Made by a program: the position numbers and the translations under genes. Shown here piece by piece: positions 20,656 to 28,885 of a stretch of 44,237 bases of DNA (the first letter of the stretch is position 1; each line of letters begins with the position of its first letter). Below the pieces are notes generated by a model. That model was not told where the DNA came from and searched no databases. It saw only the letters and a program-made list of their open reading frames with translations. The stretch comes from Aquipseudomonas alcaligenes MRY13-0052 (GTDB lineage Bacteria > Pseudomonadota > Gammaproteobacteria > Pseudomonadales > Pseudomonadaceae). The DNA is taken from NCBI GenBank assembly GCA_000474255.1, contig BATO01000054.1, positions 1 to 44,237 on the forward strand. The letters run 5' to 3'.

Positions 20656-21495
20656 TCAGCGGGACAGCGGGCTGAGGCGCAGCAGGTGCAGGCGGCGGCT
20701 GTCGGCGTTGAGCACGCGGAAGCGGAAATCGCCGATCTGGGTGACTTCGTTGCGCTTGGGCAGGTGGCCGAAGGCGCCCATCACCAGGCCGCCGACGGTG
20801 TCGAATTCGTCTTCCGAGAAGTCGGTCTCGAAGAATTCGTTGAAGGCGTCCACCGGGGTCAGTGCCTTGACGATGAAGTCGCCGCTGGGCAGCGGCTTGA
20901 TGTAGCTGTCTTCCTCGACGTCGTGCTCGTCCTCGATGTCGCCGACGATCTGCTCCAGCACGTCCTCGATGGTCACCAGGCCGGCGACGCCGCCGTATTC
21001 GTCGATGACCACGGCCATGTGGTTGTGGTTGGCGCGGAATTCCTTGAGCAGGACGTTGAGGCGCTTGGACTCGGGGACGAAGGTCGCCGGGCGCAGCATG
21101 TCCTTGATGGCGAAGGGGCGCTCCGGGTCCTGGAGGATCAGCGGCAGCAGGTCCTTGGCCAGGAGGATGCCCATCACGTCATCCAGGCCCTCGCCGATCA
21201 CCGGGTAGCGCGAGTGCGCGGCGTCGATGATCGCCGGAAGGAATTCCTTCGGGCTCTGGTTGGCCTTGATGCTGATCATCTGCGAGCGCGGCACCATGAT
21301 GTCGCGTACCTGCAGGTCGGCGACCTGAATTGCACCTTCGACGATCGACAGGGCTTCGCTGTCCAGCAGCTTGTTCTGGTGCGCTTCACGGAGGAGCTCC
21401 AGCAGCTCCTGGCGGTTCTTCGGCTCATGGGCAAAGGCCTGGGTCAGCTTTTCCAGCCAGGACCTGTGCCCGTTGCTCGATCGATCTTCGCTCAT
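20656..21495 (-). CDS. corC: CorC/HlyC family protein with paired CBS domains
   Basis: The 279-residue cytoplasmic protein has two CBS domains (about residues 70-190, with VRDIMVPRSQMISI and VIDEYGGVAGLVTIEDVLEQIVG) and a C-terminal transporter-associated CorC_HlyC domain. E. coli CorC (YbeX) has been linked to magnesium and cobalt efflux and, more recently, to ribosome quality. The second link fits its place beside ybeY. It lacks the membrane DUF21 domain found in larger relatives. It lies 21 bases after ybeY and 102 before lnt. Confidence 0.93.
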   Translation of the reverse strand: MSEDRSSNGHRSWLEKLTQAFAHEPKNRQELLELLREAHQNKLLDSEALSIVEGAIQVADLQVRDIMVPRSQMISIKANQSPKEFLPAIIDAAHSRYPVIGEGLDDVMGILLAKDLLPLILQDPERPFAIKDMLRPATFVPESKRLNVLLKEFRANHNHMAVVIDEYGGVAGLVTIEDVLEQIVGDIEDEHDVEEDSYIKPLPSGDFIVKALTPVDAFNEFFETDFSEDEFDTVGGLVMGAFGHLPKRNEVTQIGDFRFRVLNADSRRLHLLRLSPLSR

Positions 21496-21516
21496 ATGTC
21501 CTTGCTCGGTGCCTTC

Positions 21517-21975
21517 TTATTCGTCATCGCGGTAGGGATCGGGGTGGCCCAGTTCAGCCAGCAATTCCCGTTCCAGCGCTTCCATTTCTTCGGCTTCTTC
21601 ATCTTCGATGTGGTCGTAACCGAGAAGATGCAGGCAGCCATGAATCACCAGGTGCGCCCAGTGGGCGTCCAGGGCCTTGCCCTGTTCAGCGGCCTCGCGG
21701 GCCACCACCGGGGCGCAGATCACCAGGTCGCCGAGCAGCGGAATATCCAGCAACTCGTCGGGCACGTCGGCGGGGAAGGACAGTACGTTGGTGGCGTAGT
21801 CCTTGTGCCGCCAGGTGTTGTTCAGCTCGCGGCCCTCGGGCTCGTCTACCAGGCGGATGGTCAGCTCCGAGTCGGCACTGCGCTGGCGCAGGGCCAGTTC
21901 GCACCAGCGGCGGAAGTCGGCTTCGCCGGGCAGCCCGGGGGCTTCACTGGCCAGTTGCAGGTCGAGTTCAAGCAT
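21517..21975 (-). CDS. ybeY: Endoribonuclease YbeY
   Basis: YbeY is a metal-dependent endoribonuclease needed for 16S rRNA 3' end maturation and ribosome quality control. The 152-residue protein has the metal-binding [11 protein letters not shown] motif near residues 112-122. From ATG 21975 (MLELDLQLA) it overlaps the last eight bases of phoH. The long upstream extension of the frame lies inside phoH and is not real. Confidence 0.96.
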   Translation of the reverse strand: MLELDLQLASEAPGLPGEADFRRWCELALRQRSADSELTIRLVDEPEGRELNNTWRHKDYATNVLSFPADVPDELLDIPLLGDLVICAPVVAREAAEQGKALDAHWAHLVIHGCLHLLGYDHIEDEEAEEMEALERELLAELGHPDPYRDDE

Positions 21976-22990
21976 CGGCGTCGATCGCACCCGGGTCGTT
22001 GTCGGCAGGCTTGGGCTTGGGCTGGTTGCGGTTGTCGTAGCGGTCATAGGCTTCGACGATGCGCTGCACCAGCGGGTGGCGGACCACGTCCTGGGACTTG
22101 AAGTGGGTGAAGGCGATGCCCGGTACGTCACGCAGCACATCGATCACGTGGGTCAGGCCGGAGCGGGTGCCGCGCGGCAGGTCGACCTGGGTGATGTCGC
22201 CGGTGATCACGGCCGTTGAGCCGAAACCGATACGGGTGAGGAACATCTTCATCTGCTCGAGGGTGGTGTTCTGACTCTCGTCGAGAATGATGAAGCTGTT
22301 GTTAAGGGTGCGGCCGCGCATGTAGGCGAGCGGGGCGACCTCGATGACCTGCTTCTCGATCAGCTTGGCCACCTGCTCGAAGCCGAGCATCTCGTACAGG
22401 GCGTCGTAGAGCGGGCGCAGGTAGGGGTCGATCTTCTGCGACAGGTCGCCGGGCAGGAAGCCGAGCTTCTCGCCGGCTTCGACCGCCGGGCGCACCAGCA
22501 GGATGCGGCGGACCTGTTCACGCTCCAGGGCGTCCACGGCGCAGGCGACGGCGAGGTAGGTCTTGCCGGTGCCGGCCGGGCCGATGCCGAAGTTGATGTC
22601 GTGGTCGAGGATCGATTTGACGTAGCGCTGCTGGTTGGCGCCGCGCGGGCGGATCATGCCCTTGCGGGTGCGCAGGGCGACGCTGGTGTCGACCTTGGCG
22701 GGGCTGGCCAACTGCTCCATCCCGGTTTCCTGGAGGAACAGGTGGACCATGTCCGGCGACAGCTCGCTGGCTTCGGTTTCACGGTAGAGGCGGCGCAGGA
22801 GGTTTTCCGTGGCCTGGGTGCGCTGGGCGTCGCCAACCAGTTCGAACTGGTTGCCGCGGTTGCGTATCTCGATGGCCATGCGCTGTTCGATCAGCCGCAG
22901 GTGCTCGTCGAATTGGCCGCAAAGGTTGGCGAAGCGACGGGCTTCAAAGGGTTCCAGGGTGAAGCGGTGCAAATCCAGGGGTGCGTTCAA
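21968..22990 (-). CDS. ybeZ: PhoH-like ATPase (YbeZ)
   Basis: The 340-residue cytoplasmic protein is a PhoH family P-loop NTPase with Walker A GPAGTGKT at 137-144 and the downstream ILDESQNTT Walker B region. YbeZ interacts with YbeY in rRNA processing in E. coli, and here the two genes overlap by eight bases. An N-terminal KH-like region (about residues 35-75) precedes the ATPase. It follows miaB by 90 bases that contain a small hairpin. Confidence 0.95.
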   Translation of the reverse strand: MNAPLDLHRFTLEPFEARRFANLCGQFDEHLRLIEQRMAIEIRNRGNQFELVGDAQRTQATENLLRRLYRETEASELSPDMVHLFLQETGMEQLASPAKVDTSVALRTRKGMIRPRGANQQRYVKSILDHDINFGIGPAGTGKTYLAVACAVDALEREQVRRILLVRPAVEAGEKLGFLPGDLSQKIDPYLRPLYDALYEMLGFEQVAKLIEKQVIEVAPLAYMRGRTLNNSFIILDESQNTTLEQMKMFLTRIGFGSTAVITGDITQVDLPRGTRSGLTHVIDVLRDVPGIAFTHFKSQDVVRHPLVQRIVEAYDRYDNRNQPKPKPADNDPGAIDADA

Positions 22991-23047
22991 TGTCGTCTGT
23001 ATGTGGCCGCCGAACGGCAGGGATAGGAAAGGAAGAATAAACCCAGG

Positions 23048-23069
23048 TGCCCGACTGTGAAAGCTCGGG
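23048..23069 (-). other. Small hairpin in the miaB-phoH gap
   Basis: GCCCGA and TCGGGC form a 6-bp stem with a ten-base loop 12 bases after the miaB stop. Only scattered T residues follow on the minus strand (GTTTATTCTTCC), so partial termination is possible but not clear. Confidence 0.35.
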
Positions 23070-23080
23070 CATCTCGGAAT

Positions 23081-24421
23081 TCAGTGCAGGGTCTCGTTGA
23101 TCAGGGTGCCGCGCAGGGAGTGGGGCAGGGCGTCGTCGATGTGGACGTCGACGAACTGGCCGATCAGCCGCGGGTTGGCACTGCGGAAGTTGACGATGCG
23201 GTTGTTCTCGGTGCGGCCCTGGAGCATGCCCGGGTCCTTCTTGGAAAAATCGCTGACCAGGATGCGCTGGGTGCTGCCGACCATCCGTCGGCTGATCTCG
23301 AAGCCCTGCTGGTGGATGCGGCCCTGGAGGATCATCAGGCGCTGCTTCTTGACCTCGTCCGGGGTGTCGTCCACCAGGTCGGCAGCGGGGGTGCCGGGGC
23401 GCGAGCTATAGATGAAGGAGAAGGAGAAGTCGAAGCCGACGTCTTCCACCAGCTTCATGGTGGCTTCGAAGTCCTTCTCGGTCTCGCCGGGGAAGCCGAC
23501 GATGAAGTCGGAGCTGATGCAGATATCCGGCACTGCCGCCTTCAGCTTGCGCACGCGCGACTTGTATTCCAGTGCGGTGTGGTTGCGTTTCATCGCCGCG
23601 AGCACGCGGTCGGAGCCCGCCTGCACCGGCAGGTGGACGAACTTCACCAGTTCGGGCACCTCGGCGTGGGCCTGGATCAGCGCATCGGAGAATTCCAGCG
23701 GGTGAGAGGTGGTGTAGCGCAGGCGGTCGATGCCATCGACGGCGGCGACCACGCGGATCAGCTCGGCGAAGTCGGCGATGCGGCCGTCATGGGTGGTGCC
23801 CCGGTAGCCGTTGACGTTCTGCCCGAGCAGGGTGATTTCGCGCACGCCGTTGTCGGCGAGGTGGATGACCTCGGCGAGCACGTCGTCGAAGGGGCGGCTG
23901 ACTTCCTCGCCACGGGTGTAGGGTACGACGCAGAAGGTGCAGTACTTGCTGCAGCCTTCCATCACCGAGACGAAGGCGCTGGGGCCGTCGACGCGGGGCT
24001 CGGGGAGGCGGTCGAACTTCTCGATCTCGGGGAAGCTGATGTCCACCTGGGGCACGCGGGTGCTGCGTGCCGCGTCGATCATTTCCGGCAGCCGGTGCAA
24101 GGTCTGCGGGCCGAAGACCACGTCGACATAAGGGGCACGATCACGGATCGCCGCCCCTTCCTGGCTGGCCACGCAACCACCGACGCCGATCACCAGCTGC
24201 GGGTTCTGCTGCTTCAGGTCACGCCAGCGGCCCAGTTGCGAGAACACCTTGTCCTGCGCCTTTTCGCGGATGGAACAGGTGTTGAGCAGGATGACATCGG
24301 CGTCTTCGGCGCGCTCGGTCACTTCCAGCGCCTGGTGTTCGCCCAGCAGGTCGACCATGCGCGAGGAGTCGTACTCGTTCATCTGGCAACCGTGGGTCTC
24401 GATGTAAAGCTTCTTGGCCAT
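23081..24421 (-). CDS. miaB: tRNA-2-methylthio-N6-dimethylallyladenosine synthase
   Basis: MiaB is a radical SAM methylthiotransferase that modifies A37 of tRNAs reading UNN codons. The 446-residue protein has the N-terminal auxiliary cluster cysteines Cys12, Cys49 and Cys83, and the radical SAM cysteines Cys157, Cys161 and Cys164 (CSKYCTFC). A C-terminal TRAM domain follows (about 378-440). It is the first gene of the minus-strand block ending in lnt, with a consensus -10 box 33 bases upstream. Confidence 0.97.
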   Translation of the reverse strand: MAKKLYIETHGCQMNEYDSSRMVDLLGEHQALEVTERAEDADVILLNTCSIREKAQDKVFSQLGRWRDLKQQNPQLVIGVGGCVASQEGAAIRDRAPYVDVVFGPQTLHRLPEMIDAARSTRVPQVDISFPEIEKFDRLPEPRVDGPSAFVSVMEGCSKYCTFCVVPYTRGEEVSRPFDDVLAEVIHLADNGVREITLLGQNVNGYRGTTHDGRIADFAELIRVVAAVDGIDRLRYTTSHPLEFSDALIQAHAEVPELVKFVHLPVQAGSDRVLAAMKRNHTALEYKSRVRKLKAAVPDICISSDFIVGFPGETEKDFEATMKLVEDVGFDFSFSFIYSSRPGTPAADLVDDTPDEVKKQRLMILQGRIHQQGFEISRRMVGSTQRILVSDFSKKDPGMLQGRTENNRIVNFRSANPRLIGQFVDVHIDDALPHSLRGTLINETLH

Positions 24422-24453
24422 GCACGTTCGTCGGGTGGTTCGAAGAACCGCGC

Positions 24454-24459
24454 ATTATA
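24454..24459 (-). promoter_or_regulatory. -10 box of the miaB promoter
   Basis: Minus-strand TATAAT lies 33 bases before the miaB start codon. The -35 match at the expected distance (TAGGAA) is poor. A short GGTTC/GAACC hairpin lies between the -10 box and the start codon at 24437-24449. Confidence 0.55.
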
Positions 24460-24549
24460 GTCGGCAGGCGCCTGGCTTCCTAGCGTCCACCGTCCGGAGC
24501 CGTGCTATGCTTCGCGCCCCTCGAACTTCCCCCTCCTGCCGCCTCCTCC

Positions 24550-24879
24550 ATGACCAAGCGCGACCCGATCTACAAGGTGATCTTCCTCAACCAGGGCCAG
24601 GTGTACGAGATGTACGCCAAGCAGATCTACCAGAGCGATCTGTGGGGCTTTCTGGAGGTAGAGGAATTCGTCTTCGGCGAGCGCACCCAGGTGGTGGTCG
24701 ACCCCAGCGAAGAAAAGCTCAAGGCCCAGTTCGAAGGCGTGGTGCGCAGCTTCGTACCCATGCACGCCATCATCCGCATCGACGAGGTCGAACGCCTCGG
24801 CACCCCGAAGATCAGCGAAGCCAAGGTCACCGGCAACGTCATGCCGTTCCCCATGCCGATGCCGGATAAGAGCAGCTGA
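24550..24879 (+). CDS. DUF1820 family protein
   Basis: The 109-residue cytoplasmic protein begins MTKRDPIYKVIFLNQGQVYE and matches the DUF1820 family found in Pseudomonas and relatives, with no known function. It has no signal peptide or membrane segment. The frame extends upstream to 24502, but ATG 24550 gives the usual family N-terminus. A purine-rich ribosome site is not evident upstream (CTCCTCC). It is divergent from miaB and its stop codon runs directly into heptad repeats. Confidence 0.85.
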   Translation: MTKRDPIYKVIFLNQGQVYEMYAKQIYQSDLWGFLEVEEFVFGERTQVVVDPSEEKLKAQFEGVVRSFVPMHAIIRIDEVERLGTPKISEAKVTGNVMPFPMPMPDKSS

Positions 24880-24902
24880 AAGCCTGAAGCCTGAAGCTGG
24901 AA
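24875..24902 (+). repeat. Degenerate heptad repeat, left arm
   Basis: Four heptads close to GCTGGAA (GCTGAAA, GCCTGAA, GCCTGAA, GCTGGAA) begin at the last codons of the DUF1820 gene. They are the inverted counterpart of the perfect heptads at 25074-25108, so each of the two convergent transcripts carries the same repeat just after its stop codon. Confidence 0.75.
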
Positions 24903-24911
24903 GTGTCGTGT

Positions 24912-25014
24912 GTAGGGTGGGTCGGGCGGCGTTCCGCGAGCGTAGCGAAACCCATGCGGAGCGGTGTTCGGCATGACTCCGAGCGGTGGACCGATAAAGC
25001 GTGGTCCACCCTAC
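24912..25014. repeat. Inverted REP pair (REPIN-like element)
   Basis: The element is bounded by perfect 9-base inverted ends, GTAGGGTGG and CCACCCTAC. The right half, read on the minus strand, is GTAG followed by the perfect stem GGTGGACC/GGTCCACC with a ten-base loop, the REP layout. The left half is GTAG followed by TGGGT...ACCCA, and 40 of its 44 bases recur at 40636-40679. No RAYT transposase gene is in the window. Confidence 0.75.
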
Positions 25015-25073
25015 GTCCAGGTTGCGAAAACAAGAAAGCCTGGAGTTGACGACCATCGTCGATCCCCCAGGCT

Positions 25074-25108
25074 CTTCCAGCTTCCAGCTTCCAGCTTCCA
25101 GCTTCCAG
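25074..25108 (+). repeat. Perfect heptad tandem repeat, right arm
   Basis: Five exact copies of CTTCCAG end six bases before the stop codon of the Sel1-repeat gene. Read on the minus strand they are GCTGGAA-type heptads, matching the degenerate left arm at 24875-24902. Together the arms can form a long imperfect inverted repeat around the REP pair. Confidence 0.9.
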
Positions 25109-25114
25109 CTGCTC

Positions 25115-25663
25115 CTAAGGCAACGGCGAGAAAGGCGAGCCGCCGTCGGCGGTCTGCAGTTCGATCAGGTAGTTGCGGAAGATCTGCCCTAGCACCTGGG
25201 TAGCGATCTCGAGTTCGTCGGCGCGCATCTGGCCGGAGACCATGTCGGCGGTGTCCATCGCCTCGTCCGAGCCGTTCACTGCGGCCATCTTCAGCACGAT
25301 ATAGGCCTGCACGTTGCTGGCCGGCACGCCTTCGCCACGGAAGAACATGTTGCCGAGGCGGAACTGTGCCTGGGCGTTGCCCTTCAGGGAGGCTTGCTCG
25401 AACCAGTTGAGCGCCTGGTGCAGGTCGCGGGGGGTGCGCTTGCCGTCGTAGTAGAACTCGCCCAGCTCGTACTGCGCCTCGGTGTCGCCGGCCTTGGCGG
25501 CCTGCTGGCAGTTGGAGAGGGCTTCCTGCTGGTCTTCGGGTTGCGTATTCAGGCTGCAGCGCCCGGTGGCCGAGATCAGCAGGGAGTTACCGCCGGCTTC
25601 GGCCAGCAGTGGGGAGAGGAGCAACAGGCTGCCCAGGGTCAGGATGCGGCCGGTGCGGTTCAT
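25115..25663 (-). CDS. Secreted Sel1-repeat (TPR-like) protein
   Basis: The 182-residue precursor has a signal peptide (LGSLLLLSPLLAEAGG). Sel1-type helical repeats follow in the middle: AAKAGDTEAQYELGEFYYDG, then ASLKGNAQAQFRLGNMFFRGEG. Two cysteines (in ATGRCSL and LSNCQQ) may form a disulfide. Sel1 proteins are usually protein-binding scaffolds in the periplasm or envelope; no partner is evident. It lies 176 bases after hemL, separated by an inverted repeat, so it probably has its own promoter. Confidence 0.85.
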   Translation of the reverse strand: MNRTGRILTLGSLLLLSPLLAEAGGNSLLISATGRCSLNTQPEDQQEALSNCQQAAKAGDTEAQYELGEFYYDGKRTPRDLHQALNWFEQASLKGNAQAQFRLGNMFFRGEGVPASNVQAYIVLKMAAVNGSDEAMDTADMVSGQMRADELEIATQVLGQIFRNYLIELQTADGGSPFSPLP

Positions 25664-25764
25664 GAAATCACAGCGCCTCGAAAAGCAGTGCGGGCGACGG
25701 GCCCGGCCGGCGAAACGCGCCGACCGTCACATTATGAAATAAGCAAGGCGCTTCTTACAAAGTC

Positions 25765-25834
25765 TTTGCGCGGATTTCCTTGCATCCGGGCGCTGGCCCG
25801 TAGGCGCGGCTCCCGGATGCAACGTCCGCGTAAA
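25765..25834. repeat. Large inverted repeat after hemL
   Basis: An 11-bp perfect stem (TTGCATCCGGG with CCCGGATGCAA, 25780-25790 and 25812-25822) is extended outwards by TTTGCGCGGA and TCCGCGTAAA with one mismatch. The 21-base centre contains GTAGGCGCGGCT, resembling Pseudomonas REP sequence. It starts only six bases after the hemL stop on the minus strand and may protect or end that transcript. Confidence 0.7.
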
Positions 25835-25839
25835 GCCGG

Positions 25840-27129
25840 TCAGGCCTTTTTCAGCTCGGCGAACGCGCGCTCGGCGGCGTCCAGGGTGATGGCCAGCTCG
25901 GCATTGCCGTGGGCGATGGAGGTGAAGCCGGCCTCGAAAGCGCTGGGCGCCAGGTACACGCCACCCTGCAGCATCAGGTGGAAGAAGCGCTTGAAGCGCT
26001 CGGCGTCGCTGGCCATCACGTCGTCGAAGGTGACGATGTCGTCGGCACCGCTGAAGTAGAGGCCGAACATGCCGCCCGCCTGGGTGGTGACGAAGGGAAT
26101 GCCGGCGGCATCGGCACGCTGTTGCAGGCCGTCGAGCATGCGGCTGGTGTAGTCGCTCAGCTCGGCGTGGAAGCCGGGGCGGCTGATCAGCTTCAGGGTG
26201 GTCAGGCCGGCGGCCATGGCCAGCGGGTTACCCGATAGGGTGCCGGCCTGGTAGACCGGGCCCAGCGGAGCGATCTGCGACATGATTTCGCGCTTGCCGC
26301 CGAAGCAGCCCACGGGCATGCCGCCACCGACGATCTTGCCGAAGGTGGACAGGTCCGGGGTCACGCCGTAGTGGCCCTGGGCGCCGCCGAGGGCGACGCG
26401 GAAGCCGGTCATCACCTCGTCGAAGATCAGCACCACGCCGTGCTGGTCGCACAGGCGGCGCAGGCCTTCGAGGAAGCCCGGGGCCGGGGGGACGCAGTTC
26501 ATGTTGCCGGCCACCGGCTCGACGATGATGCAGGCCACGTCCTGGCCCACTTCGCCGAGCATCTTCTCGACGGCGTCGATGTCGTTGAAGGGCAGCGTCA
26601 GGGTGTGCTTGGCGAAGGCTGCGGGCACGCCGGCGGAGCTCGGCACGCCCTGGGTCAGCAGGCCGGAGCCGGCCTTCACCAGCAGGCTGTCGGAGTGGCC
26701 GTGGTAGCAGCCTTCGAACTTGATGATGCTGTCGCGGCCGGTGTAGCCACGGGCCAGGCGGATGGCGCTCATGGTCGCCTCGGTGCCGGAGCTGACCATG
26801 CGCACCATCTCCATGGACGGCACCAGGGAGCAGACCAGGTCGGCCATCTCGGTTTCCATGGCGGTCGGGGCGCCGTAGGAGAGACCGTGCTCCAGATGGC
26901 GGCGCACGGCGTCGAGCACGTCGGGGTGGCTGTGGCCGAGGATCATCGGGCCCCAGGAGCCGACGTAGTCCACGTAGCGCTTGTCGTCCTCGTCCGTTAC
27001 GTAGGCGCCCGCAGCGTGCTTGAAGAACAGCGGCGTGCCGCCGACGCTCTTGAAGGCGCGGACTGGCGAGTTGACGCCACCGGGGATGTGTTTCTGGGCG
27101 TTGGCGAACAGGGTTTCGGAACGGGACAT
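25840..27129 (-). CDS. hemL: Glutamate-1-semialdehyde 2,1-aminomutase
   Basis: HemL is a PLP enzyme that converts glutamate-1-semialdehyde to 5-aminolevulinate, the second step of C5 haem synthesis. The 429-residue protein has the PLP lysine Lys265 in [12 protein letters not shown], and conserved [10 protein letters not shown] and [14 protein letters not shown] segments. It is the last gene of thiD-thiE-hemL, 33 bases after thiE. This thiamine-haem arrangement is typical of Pseudomonas. Confidence 0.97.
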   Translation of the reverse strand: MSRSETLFANAQKHIPGGVNSPVRAFKSVGGTPLFFKHAAGAYVTDEDDKRYVDYVGSWGPMILGHSHPDVLDAVRRHLEHGLSYGAPTAMETEMADLVCSLVPSMEMVRMVSSGTEATMSAIRLARGYTGRDSIIKFEGCYHGHSDSLLVKAGSGLLTQGVPSSAGVPAAFAKHTLTLPFNDIDAVEKMLGEVGQDVACIIVEPVAGNMNCVPPAPGFLEGLRRLCDQHGVVLIFDEVMTGFRVALGGAQGHYGVTPDLSTFGKIVGGGMPVGCFGGKREIMSQIAPLGPVYQAGTLSGNPLAMAAGLTTLKLISRPGFHAELSDYTSRMLDGLQQRADAAGIPFVTTQAGGMFGLYFSGADDIVTFDDVMASDAERFKRFFHLMLQGGVYLAPSAFEAGFTSIAHGNAELAITLDAAERAFAELKKA

Positions 27130-27162
27130 GTCAGGCTCTCTCTGAAAACGGGTGTACGGGGC

Positions 27163-27792
27163 TCAGGCCGGATCGAACAGGGCGCTGAAGGCGCGCGCGC
27201 GGCGCTCCACTTCGGTGGGGCTGTCGGCGGCGAACAGGGCGTGGATCACGGCGATCAGGTCGGCGCCACGGGCGATCAGCTCGGGGGCGTTGTCCTGGGT
27301 CACGCCGCCAATGGCCACCAGCGGCAGGGCGAAGCGGCGTTTGGCTTCGTCCAGCAGCTCGGGCGTGGCGGCAGGGGCGCCGGGCTTGGTGTTGGAGTTG
27401 AAGAAGCGACCGAAGGCGATGTAGCTGGCGCCTTCGCGCACCGCGGCCTCGGCGAATTCCAGGTTGGCGTGGCAGGTGCCGCCGATGATGGCGTTGCGGC
27501 CGAGCAGGGCGCGGGCGGCGGCGAGGGAGCCGTCGCCCTGGCCGAGGTGCACGCCGACGCTCAGGCGCGCGGCCAGTTCGGCATCGTCATTGATTATCAA
27601 CTGCGCACCATGGCGCGCGCACAGCTCGCGCAGGGCGTCGGCTTCGCGCAGGCGGCGGGCGTCGTCACCGGATTTGTCGCGGTACTGCAGCAGTCGGGTG
27701 CCGCCCTTGAGCGCCGCCTCGACGTAGGGCAGCAAGCGGCCGTCAGCGAGCAGGGCGCTGTCGGTGATGGCATAGAGACCGCGCAGCTTCAT
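27163..27792 (-). CDS. thiE: Thiamine-phosphate synthase
   Basis: ThiE joins hydroxymethylpyrimidine diphosphate and thiazole phosphate to give thiamine phosphate. The 209-residue TIM-barrel protein shows LLQYRDK, NDDAELA, VHLGQGD and the phosphate-binding [11 protein letters not shown]. It overlaps the thiD stop by four bases (ATGA) and precedes hemL. I saw no thi-box (TPP riboswitch) upstream of the operon. Confidence 0.96.
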   Translation of the reverse strand: MKLRGLYAITDSALLADGRLLPYVEAALKGGTRLLQYRDKSGDDARRLREADALRELCARHGAQLIINDDAELAARLSVGVHLGQGDGSLAAARALLGRNAIIGGTCHANLEFAEAAVREGASYIAFGRFFNSNTKPGAPAATPELLDEAKRRFALPLVAIGGVTQDNAPELIARGADLIAVIHALFAADSPTEVERRARAFSALFDPA

Positions 27793-28586
27793 GAGCAGAA
27801 GTCCAGGGGCAGGCGGCGCGGCACGAACTGGCCCTGGCCGGGCTGCTCGGCGTCACGCAGGGTGCGCCAGGTGTAATCGAGGGCGGTTTCCACGGCGCTG
27901 ACCAGGTCCTGGCCGAGGGCCAGGCGGCCGGCGAGGGTGCTGGCCAGGGTGCAGCCGGAGCCGTGATAGCTGCCCGGCAGACGCTGGCAGGTGAAGGTGT
28001 GCTGGCTGCCATCGCGGGAATAAAGGCGGTTGTGCACTTCGGTCTCGTCGCCATGGCCGCCGGTGATCAGCAGGTGGCGGACGAACGGCAACAGCTTCTC
28101 GGCGCACTGGTCGGCGGTGCCTTCGGGCAGTTCGGCGAGGATGCGTGCTTCCGGCAGGTTGGGGGTGGCCAGGGTGGCGATCGGCAGCAGGCGCTCGCGC
28201 ATGGCGAAGCCGACTTCGTCCTTGCCCAGGGCGCCACCGCCGCCCGCGCGCAGCACCGGGTCGCAGACCAGCGGCACGCCCGGCAGGGACTGCATGATTT
28301 CCAGGACCGTCTCGACCATTTCCACCGAGCCAAGCATGCCCAGCTTGACGGCGGAGACCGGCAGGTCGGCGATCACCGCATGGGCCTGGGCCAGCACCCA
28401 CTCGCGGTCGAGCACGCGGAAGTCGGAAACGTTGACGGTGTCCTGCACAGTGAGGGCGGTCACGGCAGGGGCGGCATGGCAACCCTGGGCGATCAGGGCT
28501 TCGATGTCCGCCTGGAGACCGGCGCCGCCACTGGGGTCGTGGCCGGAAAGACAGAGGACGATGGGGCGGGAGATGGGCTTTTTCAT
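27789..28586 (-). CDS. thiD: Hydroxymethylpyrimidine/phosphomethylpyrimidine kinase
   Basis: ThiD phosphorylates hydroxymethylpyrimidine twice to supply the diphosphate used by ThiE. The 265-residue ribokinase-type protein has [15 protein letters not shown] near the N-terminus and the C-terminal [19 protein letters not shown] anion-hole motif. ATG 28586 (MKKPISRP) is chosen over the upstream in-frame start. It is the first gene of thiD-thiE-hemL and is divergent from ladS. Confidence 0.96.
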   Translation of the reverse strand: MKKPISRPIVLCLSGHDPSGGAGLQADIEALIAQGCHAAPAVTALTVQDTVNVSDFRVLDREWVLAQAHAVIADLPVSAVKLGMLGSVEMVETVLEIMQSLPGVPLVCDPVLRAGGGGALGKDEVGFAMRERLLPIATLATPNLPEARILAELPEGTADQCAEKLLPFVRHLLITGGHGDETEVHNRLYSRDGSQHTFTCQRLPGSYHGSGCTLASTLAGRLALGQDLVSAVETALDYTWRTLRDAEQPGQGQFVPRRLPLDFCS

Positions 28587-28640
28587 GGTGCGCGAGCTTA
28601 TCACTTTTCCAACGCCCGGAGCCCGGCCGGCCCGTGCGCA

Positions 28641-28688
28641 TTGTCGGACAAAAAATCTCTGCGACAACCTGCCCCAGGGTGGGGCAGG
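28641..28688. promoter_or_regulatory. Paired inverted repeats upstream of thiD and ladS
   Basis: The first repeat contains a tight palindrome TTGTCGGACAA (28641-28651) and closes again with CGACAA at 28662-28667. The second, CCTGCCCC/GGGGCAGG with a five-base loop, follows directly. An A6 run between them is a T6 run when read towards thiD. They could be operator sites or a leader attenuator of the thiamine operon. Confidence 0.45.
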
Positions 28689-28786
28689 AACACGCCCTTG
28701 CGTCTTCCCGTGTCATGCCTTGTAAGTGCCGTTCTAGAGCGGCTGGTGGCTTATGGCAATGTGCCTCTTCGTGCGGCCTTGGGCTG

Positions 28787-28795
28787 TGCTAAAGT
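28787..28795 (+). promoter_or_regulatory. Extended -10 promoter of ladS
   Basis: TGCTAAAGT is an extended -10 element (TGn plus TAAAGT) about 90 bases before the ladS start. No strong -35 box is present, which is tolerable for extended -10 promoters. Confidence 0.4.
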
Positions 28796-28885
28796 GAGCG
28801 AATTCGAACAACCAGGCCCCGTGTGGCGTGTCAGCAGGGGAAGAAGGGACTTCCCGACGCGCACAACAGGCCTTTGCGGGGCCTC

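Larger units (their letters stand above)
28587..28885. other. Divergent thiD-ladS intergenic region
   Basis: About 300 bases separate the two divergent start codons. They hold two adjacent inverted repeats (TTGTCG/CGACAA at 28641-28667 and CCTGCCCC/GGGGCAGG at 28668-28688) and a likely extended -10 promoter for ladS. No coding frame or recognisable riboswitch is seen on either strand. Confidence 0.6.

Noticed and set aside
18985-22101. 1038-residue open frame on the plus strand over lnt, corC, ybeY and phoH
   Set aside because: Antisense to conserved genes, with low-complexity composition and no recognisable domain.
24437-24449. GGTTC/GAACC hairpin upstream of miaB
   Set aside because: A 5-bp stem with a three-base loop is too short to call a regulatory element without other support.
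28587-28700. Possible TPP riboswitch upstream of thiD
   Set aside because: The conserved CTGAGA and ACCTGATC-type segments of the thi-box are absent; only simple hairpins are present.
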